Source: Streptomyces sp. NRRL S-455 | Lineage (GTDB): Bacteria; Actinomycetota; Actinomycetes; Streptomycetales; Streptomycetaceae | Assembly (NCBI RefSeq): GCF_000717875.1 | Contig: NZ_JOCT01000031.1 | Coordinates: forward strand, 20,854-84,853 | DNA length: 64,000 bases | Reading direction: 5' to 3' | Shown: one piece after another, positions 44,194 through 53,642 of the stretch | How the letters are laid out: the number at the start of each line of letters is the position of its first letter | How positions within the stretch are numbered: the first letter of the stretch is position 1 | Notes under the pieces: model-generated | Database searches by the model: none | What the model was told of the DNA's origin: nothing | Seen by the model: the letters and a program-made list of their open reading frames with translations, nothing else | Made by a program: the position numbers and the translations under genes

Positions 44194-47100
44194 ATGACAT
44201 CGCCGACGTACCGCCAGGTACCCGCCCAGGTCGACCTGCCCGCCCTGGAGCACGCCGTGCTCGACTTCTGGCGCGAGCAGAAGATCTTCACCAAGAGCCT
44301 GGAACAGTCCGAGGGACGCCCCGAGTGGGTGTTCTACGAGGGCCCGCCCACCGCCAACGGCATGCCCGGCGCCCACCACATCGAGGCCCGCGTCTTCAAG
44401 GACGTCTTCCCCCGCTTCCGCACCATGCGCGGCTACCACGTGGCCCGCAAGGCCGGCTGGGACTGCCACGGCCTCCCGGTGGAGCTGGCCGTCGAGAAGG
44501 AGCTCGGCTTCTCCGGCAAGCAGGACATCGAGGCCTACGGCATCGCGGAGTTCAACGCGAAGTGCCGCGAGTCGGTGACCCGGCACACGGACGCCTTCGA
44601 GGCGCTCACCACCCGCATGGGCTACTGGACCGACCTCACCGAGCCCTACCGCACCATGGACCCCGAGTACATCGAGTCGGTCTGGTGGTCGCTCAAGGAG
44701 ATCTTCGGCAAGGGGCTGCTGGCCCAGGACCACCGCGTCGCCCCCTGGTGCCCCCGCTGCGGCACGGGCCTGTCGGACCACGAGCTGGCGCAGGGCTACG
44801 AGACGGTCGTCGACCCGTCGGTCTACGTGCGCTTCCCGCTCACCTCCGGCCCGCTGGCCGGCGAGGCCGCGCTCCTGGTCTGGACGACCACGCCCTGGAC
44901 GCTGGTCTCCAACACGGCGGTCGCCGCCCACCCCGAGGTCACCTACGTCGTCGCCACCAACGGCGAGGAGAAGCTCGTCGTCGCCGAGCCGCTGGTCGCC
45001 AAGGCCCTCGGCGAGGGCTGGGAGACCACCGGCCAGACCTTCACGGGCGCCGAGATGGAGCGCTGGACCTACCAGCGGCCGTTCGAGCTGGTGGAGTTCC
45101 CGAGCGTCAGCGAGGGAACCAATGGTCACAGCCCCGAGGCCGCGCACTTCGTCGTCAACGCCGACTACGTCACGACCGAGGACGGTACGGGTCTGGTCCA
45201 CCAGTCCCCTGCCTTCGGTGAGGACGACCTCAAGGTCTGCCGCTCCTACGGCCTGCCGGTCGTGAACCCGGTCCGCCCGGACGGCACCTTCGAGGAGGAC
45301 GTCCCCCTGGTCGGCGGCGTCTTCTTCAAGAAGGCCGACGAGAAGCTCACCGCCGATCTCGACGAGCGCGGCCTGCTCTTCAGGCACATCCCGTACGAGC
45401 ACAGCTACCCGCACTGCTGGCGCTGCCACACCGCGCTGCTCTACTACGCGCAGCCCTCCTGGTACATCCGCACCACGGCGCTCAAGGACCGCCTCCTCGC
45501 GGAGAACGAGAACACCAACTGGTTCCCGGACACGGTCAAGCACGGCCGGTACGGCGACTGGCTGAACAACAACATCGACTGGGCGCTGTCCCGCAACCGC
45601 TACTGGGGCACCCCGCTGCCGATCTGGCGCTGCGAGGACGACCACCTCACCTGCGTCGGCTCCCTCGCGGAGCTCACCGAGCTGACCGGCACGGACCAGT
45701 CGGGCCTTGACCCGCACCGGCCGTTCATCGACGAGGTCACCTTCGCCTGCCCGCAGGACGGCTGCGGCAGCACGGCCACGCGCGTGCCCGAGGTCATCGA
45801 CGCCTGGTACGACTCGGGTTCGATGCCGTTCGCGCAGTGGGGCTACCCGTACAAGAACAAGGAACTGTTCGAGGCCCGCTACCCGGCGCAGTTCATCTGC
45901 GAGGCCATCGACCAGACCCGCGGCTGGTTCTACACGCTGATGGCGGTCGGCACGCTGGTCTTCGACAAGTCGTCGTACGAGAACGTCGTCTGCCTCGGCC
46001 ACATCCTCGCCGAGGACGGCCGCAAGATGTCCAAGCACCTGGGCAACACCCTGGAGCCGATCCCGCTCATGGACCGGCACGGCGCGGACGCGGTGCGCTG
46101 GTTCATGGCGGCCGGCGGTTCCCCCTGGGCGGCCCGCCGCGTCGGCCACGGCACCATCCAGGAGGTCGTCCGCAAGACGCTCCTCACGTACTGGAACACG
46201 GTCGCCTTCCAGGCCCTGTACGCCCGTACGTCCGGCTGGGCCCCGTCCGAGGCCGACCCGGCCCCGGCCGACCGCCCGGTCCTGGACCGCTGGCTGCTGT
46301 CCGAACTGCACGCGCTCACCGACCAGGTCACCCAGTCCCTGGACGCCTACGACACCCAGCGCGCCGGCAAGCTGCTGTCCGCGTTCGTCGACGACCTGTC
46401 GAACTGGTACGTGCGCCGCTCGCGTCGCCGTTTCTGGCAGGGCGACAAGGCGGCGCTGCGCACCCTGCACGAGGTCGTCGAGACGGTCACGCAGCTGATG
46501 GCCCCGCTGACCCCGTTCATCACCGAGCGGGTCTGGCAGGACCTGATCGTTCCGGTCACCCCGGGTGCTCCGGAGTCGGTCCACCTGTCGTCCTGGCCCG
46601 AGGCGGACCTCTCCGCCATCGACCCGGAGCTGTCGAAGCAGATGGTGCTGGTGCGCCGGCTGGTGGAGCTGGGCCGGGCCACCCGCGCGGAGTCGGGGGT
46701 CAAGACGCGTCAGCCGCTGTCCCGCGCCCTGATCGCGGCGACGGGCTTCGACGCGCTGGACTCCGAACTGCGCACCCAGATCACGGAGGAGCTGAACGTC
46801 GAGTCGCTGGCGACGCTGAGCGAGGTCGGCGGCTCCCTGGTCGACACCACCGCGAAGGCCAACTTCCGCGCGCTGGGCAAGCGGTTCGGCAAGCGTGTCC
46901 AGGACGTGGCGAAGGCCGTCGCGAACGCGGACGCGGCCGCCCTGTCCCTGGCCCTGCGCGAGGGCACGGCCTCGGTCGAGGTCGACGGCGAGACCATCAC
47001 GCTCGCTCCCGACGAGGTGATCATCACGGAGACGCCGCGCGAGGGCTGGTCGGTGGCGTCGGACTCCGGCGCGACGGTCGCCCTGGACCTGGAGATCACG

Positions 47101-47370
47101 GAGGAGCTGCGCCGTGCGGGTCTCGCCCGTGACGCGATCCGTCTGATCCAGGAGGCCCGCAAGAACAGCGGCCTCGACGTGGCCGACCGCATCGCACTGC
47201 GCTGGACGGCTACCGACCCGGCCGTCACCGAGGCCTTGACCGAGCATGCCGGCCTGATCGCCGACGAGGTCCTGGCGACGGACTTCGCACAGGGCGAGGC
47301 GGACGGCCCGTACGGCGAGCCGTTCACCGACGAGGGGCTTTCCCTGACGTTCCGCCTGCGCAAGGCATAA
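44194..47370 (+). CDS. ileS: Isoleucyl-tRNA synthetase
   Basis: The 1058-residue class I synthetase starts at ATG 44194 behind GGAGG. It has the catalytic Rossmann fold, the editing (CP1) domain with VWTTTPWTLVSNTAVA, and the anticodon-binding helices after about residue 690. The HIGH motif region reads NGMPGAHH (residues 56-62 and flanks) rather than a plain H-x-G-H, and KMSKS reads KMSKH (611-615), features of the larger, eukaryote-like IleS type found in Streptomyces. It is controlled by the T-box leader upstream and ends in a strong terminator. Confidence 0.97.
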   Translation: MTSPTYRQVPAQVDLPALEHAVLDFWREQKIFTKSLEQSEGRPEWVFYEGPPTANGMPGAHHIEARVFKDVFPRFRTMRGYHVARKAGWDCHGLPVELAVEKELGFSGKQDIEAYGIAEFNAKCRESVTRHTDAFEALTTRMGYWTDLTEPYRTMDPEYIESVWWSLKEIFGKGLLAQDHRVAPWCPRCGTGLSDHELAQGYETVVDPSVYVRFPLTSGPLAGEAALLVWTTTPWTLVSNTAVAAHPEVTYVVATNGEEKLVVAEPLVAKALGEGWETTGQTFTGAEMERWTYQRPFELVEFPSVSEGTNGHSPEAAHFVVNADYVTTEDGTGLVHQSPAFGEDDLKVCRSYGLPVVNPVRPDGTFEEDVPLVGGVFFKKADEKLTADLDERGLLFRHIPYEHSYPHCWRCHTALLYYAQPSWYIRTTALKDRLLAENENTNWFPDTVKHGRYGDWLNNNIDWALSRNRYWGTPLPIWRCEDDHLTCVGSLAELTELTGTDQSGLDPHRPFIDEVTFACPQDGCGSTATRVPEVIDAWYDSGSMPFAQWGYPYKNKELFEARYPAQFICEAIDQTRGWFYTLMAVGTLVFDKSSYENVVCLGHILAEDGRKMSKHLGNTLEPIPLMDRHGADAVRWFMAAGGSPWAARRVGHGTIQEVVRKTLLTYWNTVAFQALYARTSGWAPSEADPAPADRPVLDRWLLSELHALTDQVTQSLDAYDTQRAGKLLSAFVDDLSNWYVRRSRRRFWQGDKAALRTLHEVVETVTQLMAPLTPFITERVWQDLIVPVTPGAPESVHLSSWPEADLSAIDPELSKQMVLVRRLVELGRATRAESGVKTRQPLSRALIAATGFDALDSELRTQITEELNVESLATLSEVGGSLVDTTAKANFRALGKRFGKRVQDVAKAVANADAAALSLALREGTASVEVDGETITLAPDEVIITETPREGWSVASDSGATVALDLEITEELRRAGLARDAIRLIQEARKNSGLDVADRIALRWTATDPAVTEALTEHAGLIADEVLATDFAQGEADGPYGEPFTDEGLSLTFRLRKA

Positions 47371-47391
47371 CCTCCCCGGGCCGAACGGCCC

Positions 47392-47434
47392 GAAGGCCCG
47401 GACCCGTCAAAAATCTTGGTGGGTCCGGGCCTTC
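47392..47434 (+). terminator. Terminator after ileS
   Basis: Arms GAAGGCCCGGACCC and GGGTCCGGGCCTTC enclose a 15-nt loop, about 20 nt past the ileS stop. Confidence 0.88.
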
Positions 47435-47487
47435 GGCGTTGCGTACGCTCGAACGCGAGTGCGCGGGCACGAACACGCGCGGCAAAA

Positions 47488-47522
47488 GGCGAGGCCCCGG
47501 GTCCTGGACCCGGGGCCTCGCC
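47488..47522 (-). terminator. Terminator after divIVA
   Basis: A near-perfect 17-bp inverted repeat, arms GGCGAGGCCCCGGGTCC and its complement with a minimal centre, 45 nt past the divIVA stop. Confidence 0.88.
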
Positions 47523-47567
47523 CTGAACGCTGCCGACGTCTACGCCGTACTACTGGCCATCAGGCCG

Positions 47568-48692
47568 TCAGTTGTCATCCTCGTCGATCAGGAAGCCTCG
47601 CATGGGCGAGGGCGCCTGACCCATCGGCGAGGGGCCCTGCGGACGCACCGGCGCCATCGGCTGGGTCATCGCCGGCGACATCTGCTGCTGACCGCCGTAG
47701 GACGGACCGGACGGCGAGGGACCGCCGCCCATCGTCTGGTTGCCACCGCCGTAGGACGGGGCGCTCGCGCCGGCCGGAGCCATGGAAGGCGCCGGGGACG
47801 GCGGGAGCGAGGCGGCCGCAGGAGTGCGCGGCGGGGCCAGCGAGTCGTCGGCCTGGGTCTCCAGCTGACGCAGCTGCGACTCCAGGTACGACTTCAGGCG
47901 CGTGCGGTACTCGCGCTCGAAGCCGCGCAGGTCCTCGACCTTGCGCTCCAGCGTGGCGCGGGCGGACTCCAGGGAGCCCATCGCGACACGGTGCTTCTCC
48001 TGCGCGTCCCGCTCCAGGGCGTCGGCCTTGGCACGGGCGTCACGCTCCAGACCCTCGGCACGCGAACGCGCCTCGCCGACGATCTTGTTGGCTTCGGAAC
48101 GGGCCTCGGCGATCGCCTGGTCGGCGGTCTGCTGGGCCAGCGAGAGGACACGGGCGGCGCTGTCGCCACCGGGGCCTCCCTGACCGGGGCCGCCCATCGG
48201 ACCGCCCATGGGGCCGCCCATCGGACCACCCATCTGCTGCTGCATCGGGGGCTGGCCCATCGGGCCCGGACCGCCCGGACCCTGGCCCATCGGACCGGGA
48301 CCCTGCGGACCACCCTGACCGCCGGGACCGGCGGGCAGCTGCGGGGCACCGCTCGGCAGCTGGGGCGGACCACCCATGGGGCCACCCATCTGCTGCTGCG
48401 GCGGGCCCGATATGCCGGCGGGTACAGGACCCCCAGGACCGCGCATGCCCTGCTGCTGCTGTTGCTGCTGATCCTGCTGCTCCGGAGGCTTGCGCATGTT
48501 CTGCTGGTTCTGGGCAGCAGCGCGCGTGGCCGCGGCCAGTTTGGCGCGCAGGTCCTCGTTCTCGCGGAGCAGGCGGGTCAGTTCGGCTTCGACCTCATCG
48601 AGGAAGGCATCGACCTCGTCCTCGTCATAGCCTTCTCGGAGGCGGACGGTCGTGAACTGCTTGTTCCGCACGTCCTCGGGGGTCAACGGCAT
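47568..48692 (-). CDS. divIVA: Polar growth determinant DivIVA
   Basis: DivIVA marks hyphal tips and directs apical wall growth and branching in Streptomyces, where it is essential. The 374-residue protein has the membrane-binding N-terminal motif [23 protein letters not shown], a first coiled coil to about 60, a long Gln/Pro/Gly/Met-rich insert (about 60-180, with runs of Q and PMGG repeats), a second coiled coil (about 183-280) and a Pro/Ser/Gly tail ending GFLIDEDDN. The ATG at 48692 has GAGGTGAAGAG upstream. It is the last gene of the division cluster. Confidence 0.97.
   Translation of the reverse strand: MPLTPEDVRNKQFTTVRLREGYDEDEVDAFLDEVEAELTRLLRENEDLRAKLAAATRAAAQNQQNMRKPPEQQDQQQQQQQGMRGPGGPVPAGISGPPQQQMGGPMGGPPQLPSGAPQLPAGPGGQGGPQGPGPMGQGPGGPGPMGQPPMQQQMGGPMGGPMGGPMGGPGQGGPGGDSAARVLSLAQQTADQAIAEARSEANKIVGEARSRAEGLERDARAKADALERDAQEKHRVAMGSLESARATLERKVEDLRGFEREYRTRLKSYLESQLRQLETQADDSLAPPRTPAAASLPPSPAPSMAPAGASAPSYGGGNQTMGGGPSPSGPSYGGQQQMSPAMTQPMAPVRPQGPSPMGQAPSPMRGFLIDEDDN
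48190..48240 (-). repeat. Tandem PMGG-coding repeats in divIVA
   Basis: About four consecutive 12-nt units each encode Pro-Met-Gly-Gly within the disordered insert. Such repeats change copy number easily, so length may vary between strains. Confidence 0.7.
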
Positions 48693-48746
48693 CTCTTCAC
48701 CTCAACGTAGTCGTCGGCATTCGGCAAGACCAGTAGTTCACATCGC

Positions 48747-49031
48747 TCACAGCCGGCTCACGATCGAGATCAGGATGTAGACGATGATCATCAGAACGAA
48801 GAAGGACAGGTCGAGCGCCACGCCCCCGAGACGCAGCGGCGGGATGACCCGCCGCAGAAGCTTGAGCGGTGGATCCGTGACAGTGTAGGTGGCCTCCAGA
48901 ACGACCACCATCGCCTTGCCGGGTTGCCATGAGCGGGCGAACTGGAAGACGTAGTCCATGACCAGCCGGAAGATGAGCACGATGAGGAAGCACATCAGCG
49001 CGATGTAGACGACATCCAGAACCACGCTCAT
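48747..49031 (-). CDS. ylmG: YggT/YlmG family membrane protein
   Basis: The 94-residue protein has two hydrophobic helices (about 3-26 and 72-93) flanking the family motif TDPPLKLLRRVIPPLRLGGVALDLS. YlmG proteins are found beside sepF and divIVA in Gram-positive division clusters and are linked to septum or nucleoid placement. A GTG at 49025 is an alternative start with better spacing from the GAGG at 49034-49037. Confidence 0.92.
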   Translation of the reverse strand: MSVVLDVVYIALMCFLIVLIFRLVMDYVFQFARSWQPGKAMVVVLEATYTVTDPPLKLLRRVIPPLRLGGVALDLSFFVLMIIVYILISIVSRL

Positions 49032-49102
49032 GACCTCTTGCTTCCCTCTCCCCTGCGCCCTGCTCGTTACTGCCTGTTTACTGCTGTTTCCGGTGTTACG
49101 TC

Positions 49103-49744
49103 TCAGCTCTGGTTGAAGAACCCGCCCTCTGCGATGCGGGCCTTGTCCTCCGCCGTGACATCGACGTTAGCAGGCGACAACAGGAACACCTTCTGCGTCA
49201 CCCGCTCGATGCTGCCGTGAAGACCAAACACCAAACCGGCCGCAAAGTCGACAAGTCGCTTCGCATCTGTGTCGTCCATCTCAGTCAGATTCATGATCAC
49301 CGGGGTGCCTTCACGGAAGTGTTCCCCGATGGTACGGGCCTCGTTGTAGGTCCGCGGGTGGAGCGTGGTGATCCGGTAAGGCTCTCGTTCGGACACGACC
49401 TTGGGCATGATCACCGGTGCGTTCTTCTCCAGACTTGCGCGTTCTTGTGTGATGGACGCCACGGGCGCGATGCGCGCCGGGCGCCCGGATTCCGCGGCGA
49501 GCGAAGCGGAACGGGGGGCCGGCTCGCGGGGTGCGGGCGGCTGCACGACTCGCACCTCTTCGTCCCTTTGGGGCTGATGTGAGATATGTGACTGATGGGA
49601 CGGCTCGTGCCGTCGGTGCTCCCGCTCGGGTTCAGGGTCGAGTTCAGGTTCGAAGTCGTCGTCGGGGTCGAATCCGCGGCCGTCGTACCCATCGTCCTCC
49701 ACGAGGCCGAGGTAGACCGCCATCTTGCGCATCGCGCCGGCCAT
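49103..49744 (-). CDS. sepF: Cell division protein SepF
   Basis: SepF tethers FtsZ to the membrane; actinobacteria lack FtsA, so this is the main anchor. The 213-residue protein has an N-terminal amphipathic helix ([17 protein letters not shown]), an acidic/His-rich linker (20-110) and the SepF core from about 120 ([30 protein letters not shown] through [14 protein letters not shown]). ATG 49744 has GGAGG at 9 nt. It follows ylmE after a 127-bp gap that contains an AT-rich stretch. Confidence 0.95.
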   Translation of the reverse strand: MAGAMRKMAVYLGLVEDDGYDGRGFDPDDDFEPELDPEPEREHRRHEPSHQSHISHQPQRDEEVRVVQPPAPREPAPRSASLAAESGRPARIAPVASITQERASLEKNAPVIMPKVVSEREPYRITTLHPRTYNEARTIGEHFREGTPVIMNLTEMDDTDAKRLVDFAAGLVFGLHGSIERVTQKVFLLSPANVDVTAEDKARIAEGGFFNQS

Positions 49745-49871
49745 GCTCTGAGTCCTCCGCTCTGTGGTGGATCGGCTGACGACTGCCAAGTGCCCGCGAT
49801 CCACGAGGCCCTTGTCCGCCTAACGGCGGCAATGACCATATTTTCTGCTGTGGTCCGACTTCCTGGCGACG

Positions 49872-50591
49872 TTACCGGAGCCTGGGGCGGACTCCGAGTA
49901 CCGCGCTGCCGACGCGCACATGTGTCGCTCCGGCCGCCACGGCATCTTCGAGGTCCGCACTCATCCCTGCCGAGACCATGGTGGCAGCCGGATGGCTCCT
50001 GCGCAGGTCAGTCGACAAATCCATCAACCGCCCGAACGCCGCCCGTTCGCGTCCCGCGTACTCTCCGGTGAGCGGCGCGACGGTCATCAGCCCATCGAGT
50101 CGCAGCCCCGGGGCCGCGGCCACGAGACCGGCCAACTCCTCGATCCCGCCGGGCGCCACGCCGCCCCGTTCACCCCGGGCGCTGACGCCGGCGTCGAGTG
50201 CGACCTGGATGAGACACCCGAGTTCGCGCCCGGCCCGGACGGCCTCCTTCGACAGAGCTGTGACGAGCTTGGAACGATCGACCGACTGCACGAAGTCCGC
50301 GTAACCGGCCACGGATCGCACTTTGTTGGTCTGGAGTTGACCGACAAAATGCCAAGTAAGGGGCAGATCCGCACAGGCCGCGGCCTTGGGAGCCGCGTCC
50401 TGGTCGCGGTTCTCGGCGACGTGGCGGACGCCGAGTTCCGACAGGATCCGCACATCGCTCGCCGGATAGGTCTTGGTGACCACGATCAGGGTCACCTCGT
50501 CGCGCTCGCGTCCCGCGGCGGCGCACGCGTCGGCGATGCGCCGCTCCACCTTCGCCAGATTTGCGGCGAGTTCGTCCTTACGGTCCGTCAT
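49872..50591 (-). CDS. ylmE: YggS/YlmE family PLP homeostasis protein
   Basis: The 239-residue TIM-barrel protein of the PLP-binding protein family has the cofactor lysine Lys40 in LIVVTKTYPASDV, and the phosphate site MSADLEDAVAAGATHVRVGSAVLG. It buffers pyridoxal phosphate and has no known catalytic reaction. ATG 50591 lies 6 nt after the ylmD stop; the two are co-translated in the division cluster. Confidence 0.94.
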   Translation of the reverse strand: MTDRKDELAANLAKVERRIADACAAAGRERDEVTLIVVTKTYPASDVRILSELGVRHVAENRDQDAAPKAAACADLPLTWHFVGQLQTNKVRSVAGYADFVQSVDRSKLVTALSKEAVRAGRELGCLIQVALDAGVSARGERGGVAPGGIEELAGLVAAAPGLRLDGLMTVAPLTGEYAGRERAAFGRLMDLSTDLRRSHPAATMVSAGMSADLEDAVAAGATHVRVGSAVLGVRPRLR

Positions 50592-50597
50592 GTCCCA

Positions 50598-51329
50598 TCA
50601 GTCCAGCCAGACATAGCCCGCCAGCCGACCGGTGGTGCGGTCGCGGCGGTACGAGAAGTGATCGTCCGACTCCAGCGTGCACACCGGAGACTGCGCCCGG
50701 TCACGCACCCCGAGCCGTTCGAGCTGGGCGTGCACTCCGGCGCTCACGTCGACCGCCGGCGTGCCCCAGCTCGTCTCGGCGTACGCCGCCGGCTCGACGG
50801 CGGACACCTCGGCGCGCATCGCCTCCGGCACTTCGTAACACCGGCCGCAGACGGTGGGTCCGGTGCGGGCGACGATCCGGGAGGGCTCGGCACCCAGCTC
50901 CGTCATCGCGCGTAGCGCGGCCGGGACGACTCCGGCGATCATGCCGGGCCGGCCCGCATGGGCCGCGGCGACGATCCCGGCCACGGGGTCGGCGAGCAGC
51001 ACCGGCACGCAGTCGGCGGTGAGAACGGCGAGGGCGAGCCCCCGCCGCACGGTGACGATCGCGTCGACCGACGGGACCTCGGACGAAGATCCCCACGGTC
51101 CGTCCACCACCGCCACGTCGGCCCCGTGCACCTGGTTCATCCAGACCACCCGGTCCGGCTCGACGCCCAGGGACTTGGCGGCCAGTTCGCGGTTGGCGCG
51201 TACGGCGCCGGGGTCGTCGCCGACCGCTCCGCCGAGGTTGAGCTCCTCATACGGAGCGGCGCTCACCCCGCCCCACCGGTCGGTGAAGCCGAAGTGCGCG
51301 CCGCTCACGCTTTCGCGCTGTCCTATCAC
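50598..51329 (-). CDS. ylmD: Peptidoglycan editing factor / purine nucleoside phosphorylase family (PgeF, YlmD)
   Basis: The 243-residue protein carries the family's zinc triad: His in MNQVHGADV, Cys in LTADCVPVLLAD and His in AAAHAGRPGM. The usual HAGWRG appears as HAGRPG, one Trp short. Homologues act on nucleosides or proof peptidoglycan precursor composition. The GTG at 51329 has only a weak ribosome site and lies 10 nt past the ftsZ stop. Confidence 0.92.
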   Translation of the reverse strand: MIGQRESVSGAHFGFTDRWGGVSAAPYEELNLGGAVGDDPGAVRANRELAAKSLGVEPDRVVWMNQVHGADVAVVDGPWGSSSEVPSVDAIVTVRRGLALAVLTADCVPVLLADPVAGIVAAAHAGRPGMIAGVVPAALRAMTELGAEPSRIVARTGPTVCGRCYEVPEAMRAEVSAVEPAAYAETSWGTPAVDVSAGVHAQLERLGVRDRAQSPVCTLESDDHFSYRRDRTTGRLAGYVWLD

Positions 51330-51339
51330 CACTGAAGGA

Positions 51340-52533
51340 TCACTTGAGGAAGTCCGGTACGTCCAGTTCCTCGGCCGCGCTGTCCGAGTAGGTCCGCGGC
51401 GCCGGCGGGACCGGCGGGGCGACCGGGATGTCACTGACCGGCTCCGGAGCGGGCTCCGGGTCCTCCTTCGGGGTCACGCTGCCGAGCGATCCGAAGGACG
51501 GGCGGCTCTCGCTCTGCCGGGCCGGGGCCGGCTCCTCGCGCTTGGCCGAGGACGAGCCGAGGACGTTGTCCCGCTTGGCCGGGGGCTGGCCGCCGTCGAA
51601 GCCGGCCGCGATCACGGTCACCCGGACCTCGTCGCCGAGGGCGTCGTCGATCACCGCGCCGAAGATGATGTTGGCCTCGGGGTGGGCGGCCTCGCTCACC
51701 AGCTGGGCGGCCTCGTTGATCTCGAACAGGCCGAGGTCCGAGCCACCGGAGATGGAGAGCAGCACGCCCCGGGCACCGTCGATGGACGCCTCCAGCAGCG
51801 GCGAGGAGATCGCCATCTCGGCCGCGGCCACCGCGCGGTCGTCGCCGCGGGCCGAGCCGATGCCCATCAGGGCCGAGCCCGCCTCGGACATGACCGACTT
51901 GACGTCGGCGAAGTCGAGGTTGATGAGGCCGGGGGTGGTGATGAGGTCGGTGATGCCCTGCACACCGGAGAGGAGGACCTGGTCGGCCGACTTGAAGGCG
52001 TCGAGCACCGAGACCTGGCGGTCCGAGATGGACAGCAGCCGGTCGTTCGGGATGACGATGAGGGTGTCGACCTCTTCGCGGAGCTCGGCGATGCCGTCCT
52101 CGGCCTGGTTGGCACGGCGCCGTCCCTCGAAGGTGAACGGGCGCGTGACCACACCGATGGTGAGGGCACCGAGCGAGCGGGCGATGTTGGCCACGACGGG
52201 CGCGCCGCCGGTGCCGGTGCCGCCGCCTTCACCGGCTGTCACGAAGACCATGTCGGCCCCCTTGAGGACCTCCTCGATCTCCTCGCGGTGGTCCTCGGCG
52301 GCCTTGCGGCCCACGGCCGGGTTGGCTCCGGCGCCGAGTCCGCGGGTGAGTTCACGGCCGACGTCCAGCTTGACGTCGGCGTCGCTCATCAACAGAGCTT
52401 GCGCGTCGGTGTTGATGGCGATGAACTCGACGCCCTTGAGACCGACCTCGATCATCCGGTTGATGGCATTGACACCACCGCCGCCGACACCGATGACTTT
52501 GATGACTGCGAGGTAGTTCTGCGGTGCTGCCAC
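51340..52533 (-). CDS. ftsZ: Cell division GTPase FtsZ
   Basis: FtsZ polymerises into the Z-ring and, in aerial hyphae, ladders of rings for spore septation. The 397-residue protein has the tubulin signature GGGTGTGG at 103-110, the T7 loop [14 protein letters not shown], a variable Pro/Glu/Ser linker (about 318-385) and the C-terminal peptide DVPDFLK that binds SepF. The GTG at 52533 starts [10 protein letters not shown]. In S. coelicolor several promoters lie upstream, one sporulation-specific; here the 288-bp gap before ftsZ carries candidate control sites. Confidence 0.98.
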   Translation of the reverse strand: MAAPQNYLAVIKVIGVGGGGVNAINRMIEVGLKGVEFIAINTDAQALLMSDADVKLDVGRELTRGLGAGANPAVGRKAAEDHREEIEEVLKGADMVFVTAGEGGGTGTGGAPVVANIARSLGALTIGVVTRPFTFEGRRRANQAEDGIAELREEVDTLIVIPNDRLLSISDRQVSVLDAFKSADQVLLSGVQGITDLITTPGLINLDFADVKSVMSEAGSALMGIGSARGDDRAVAAAEMAISSPLLEASIDGARGVLLSISGGSDLGLFEINEAAQLVSEAAHPEANIIFGAVIDDALGDEVRVTVIAAGFDGGQPPAKRDNVLGSSSAKREEPAPARQSESRPSFGSLGSVTPKEDPEPAPEPVSDIPVAPPVPPAPRTYSDSAAEELDVPDFLK

Positions 52534-52559
52534 GTCGAAGGCCTCTCGCCTCGAGTTAC

Positions 52560-52705
52560 GTGTCGCCGAATCACCGTGACGCGCTGCGCCCCGCGACCCG
52601 ACGACTGATGCCGAATGGGACGGTCCGTATCGCCGACCCGAACCCTAACCCTGAAGTTTAGGGTTACCAGTGTGTCTGTTCCTTGGAGTCTTCTGAACAG
52701 GACAC
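52560..52705. promoter_or_regulatory. ftsZ upstream region with GACAC motifs and AT-rich palindrome
   Basis: GACAC, the published core of WhiA binding sites, occurs at 52560-52564 and 52672-52676 on the minus strand and 52701-52705 on the plus strand. An inverted repeat AACCCTAA-N9-TTAGGGTT lies at 52641-52665 in a locally AT-rich stretch. GACAC is short and expected by chance at some rate, so these are candidates only. Confidence 0.4.
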
Positions 52706-52821
52706 TAAGTCGACAAGTGGCGCACGTTCAACGAACACGCCGAACCTCCCGTTTTTCTTTTCACCCTATGTGATCAGCCGTAGCACTGCCCAACCAGGGT
52801 GCTGGCCTGCGCGGATGTGCG

Positions 52822-53616
52822 TCAACTCCCTGATGACGCGGGCGCGGTGGGAACACTCACGTCGAAGTGCCGTGCGCGCGGCGTGGCTTTCATGAGGGCG
52901 GTGAGCGCACGGGCCTTCGAGGCGCCCTTCTCACTGCTCCCCCAGGTGACCGTACGGCCGTCCCTCAACTCCAGCGAGATGCCGTCGTAGGACCGGACTT
53001 TGACGGACCGCGTCTCGCGTGCGACGGCGGCCGGAACGGCCCGGGCGACGCCCACCGCCTCGCGCACCAGCCGGGCCTCGCCGAAGCGGCGCAGGCTGGC
53101 GGTGGCGGAGCTGGACCGGGAGGGCGTCAATTCCAGCGCGGGCACACCTTTCGGCGCCTCAGAAACCGTGGCGAAACGGACACCTTCATCGTCCACTTCG
53201 ACGAACTTTCCGCCTTTTTGGACATAGAGAACCGGAGTCCGCTCGACCACTTTCAGCCCGATTCCATGGGGCCAGGAGCGGACCACGTCAACCGAGTCGA
53301 TTCGGGGCAATTTCCGGCGCAGTCGTGTCTCGATCGCATCGGTGTCGACGGAAATCAGCGGCTTCCCGAGGGGAACGTCGGCGGCCGCCTCGACCTGAGC
53401 CGGCGTCAGGACTCGGGTGCCCGACACCGACACGGTCTCGGCGCGCAGCCACGCGGAACCGTAGAAGAGCCAGACCGTCGGGAAACCGACGAAGACCAGA
53501 ACGAGACCCAGGATGACGATCACACGAAGCCGGGCCCGCCTCGACCGCAGAAGGGGCGGCGGGCCGGACGACTCCTGCTTGCGTTCACCGCGCTCGGCGG
53601 TGGTCGATCCGGCCAC
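52822..53616 (-). CDS. ftsQ: Cell division protein FtsQ
   Basis: The 264-residue bitopic protein has a basic cytosolic N-terminus, one membrane helix (about 31-52), a POTRA domain (about 56-125, AETVSVSGTRVLTPAQVEAAADVPLGKPLISVDT) and a beta domain to the C-terminus. It links early and late divisome proteins. GTG 53616 follows GGGGAGC. It lies 26 nt after murG. Confidence 0.93.
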   Translation of the reverse strand: MAGSTTAERGERKQESSGPPPLLRSRRARLRVIVILGLVLVFVGFPTVWLFYGSAWLRAETVSVSGTRVLTPAQVEAAADVPLGKPLISVDTDAIETRLRRKLPRIDSVDVVRSWPHGIGLKVVERTPVLYVQKGGKFVEVDDEGVRFATVSEAPKGVPALELTPSRSSSATASLRRFGEARLVREAVGVARAVPAAVARETRSVKVRSYDGISLELRDGRTVTWGSSEKGASKARALTALMKATPRARHFDVSVPTAPASSGS

Positions 53617-53642
53617 GCTCCCCTGCCTTCCGTCATACGGTC

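Noticed and set aside
43786-47247. 1153-codon open frame opposite ileS
   Set aside because: Antisense shadow of ileS, which has all synthetase motifs and the T-box leader.
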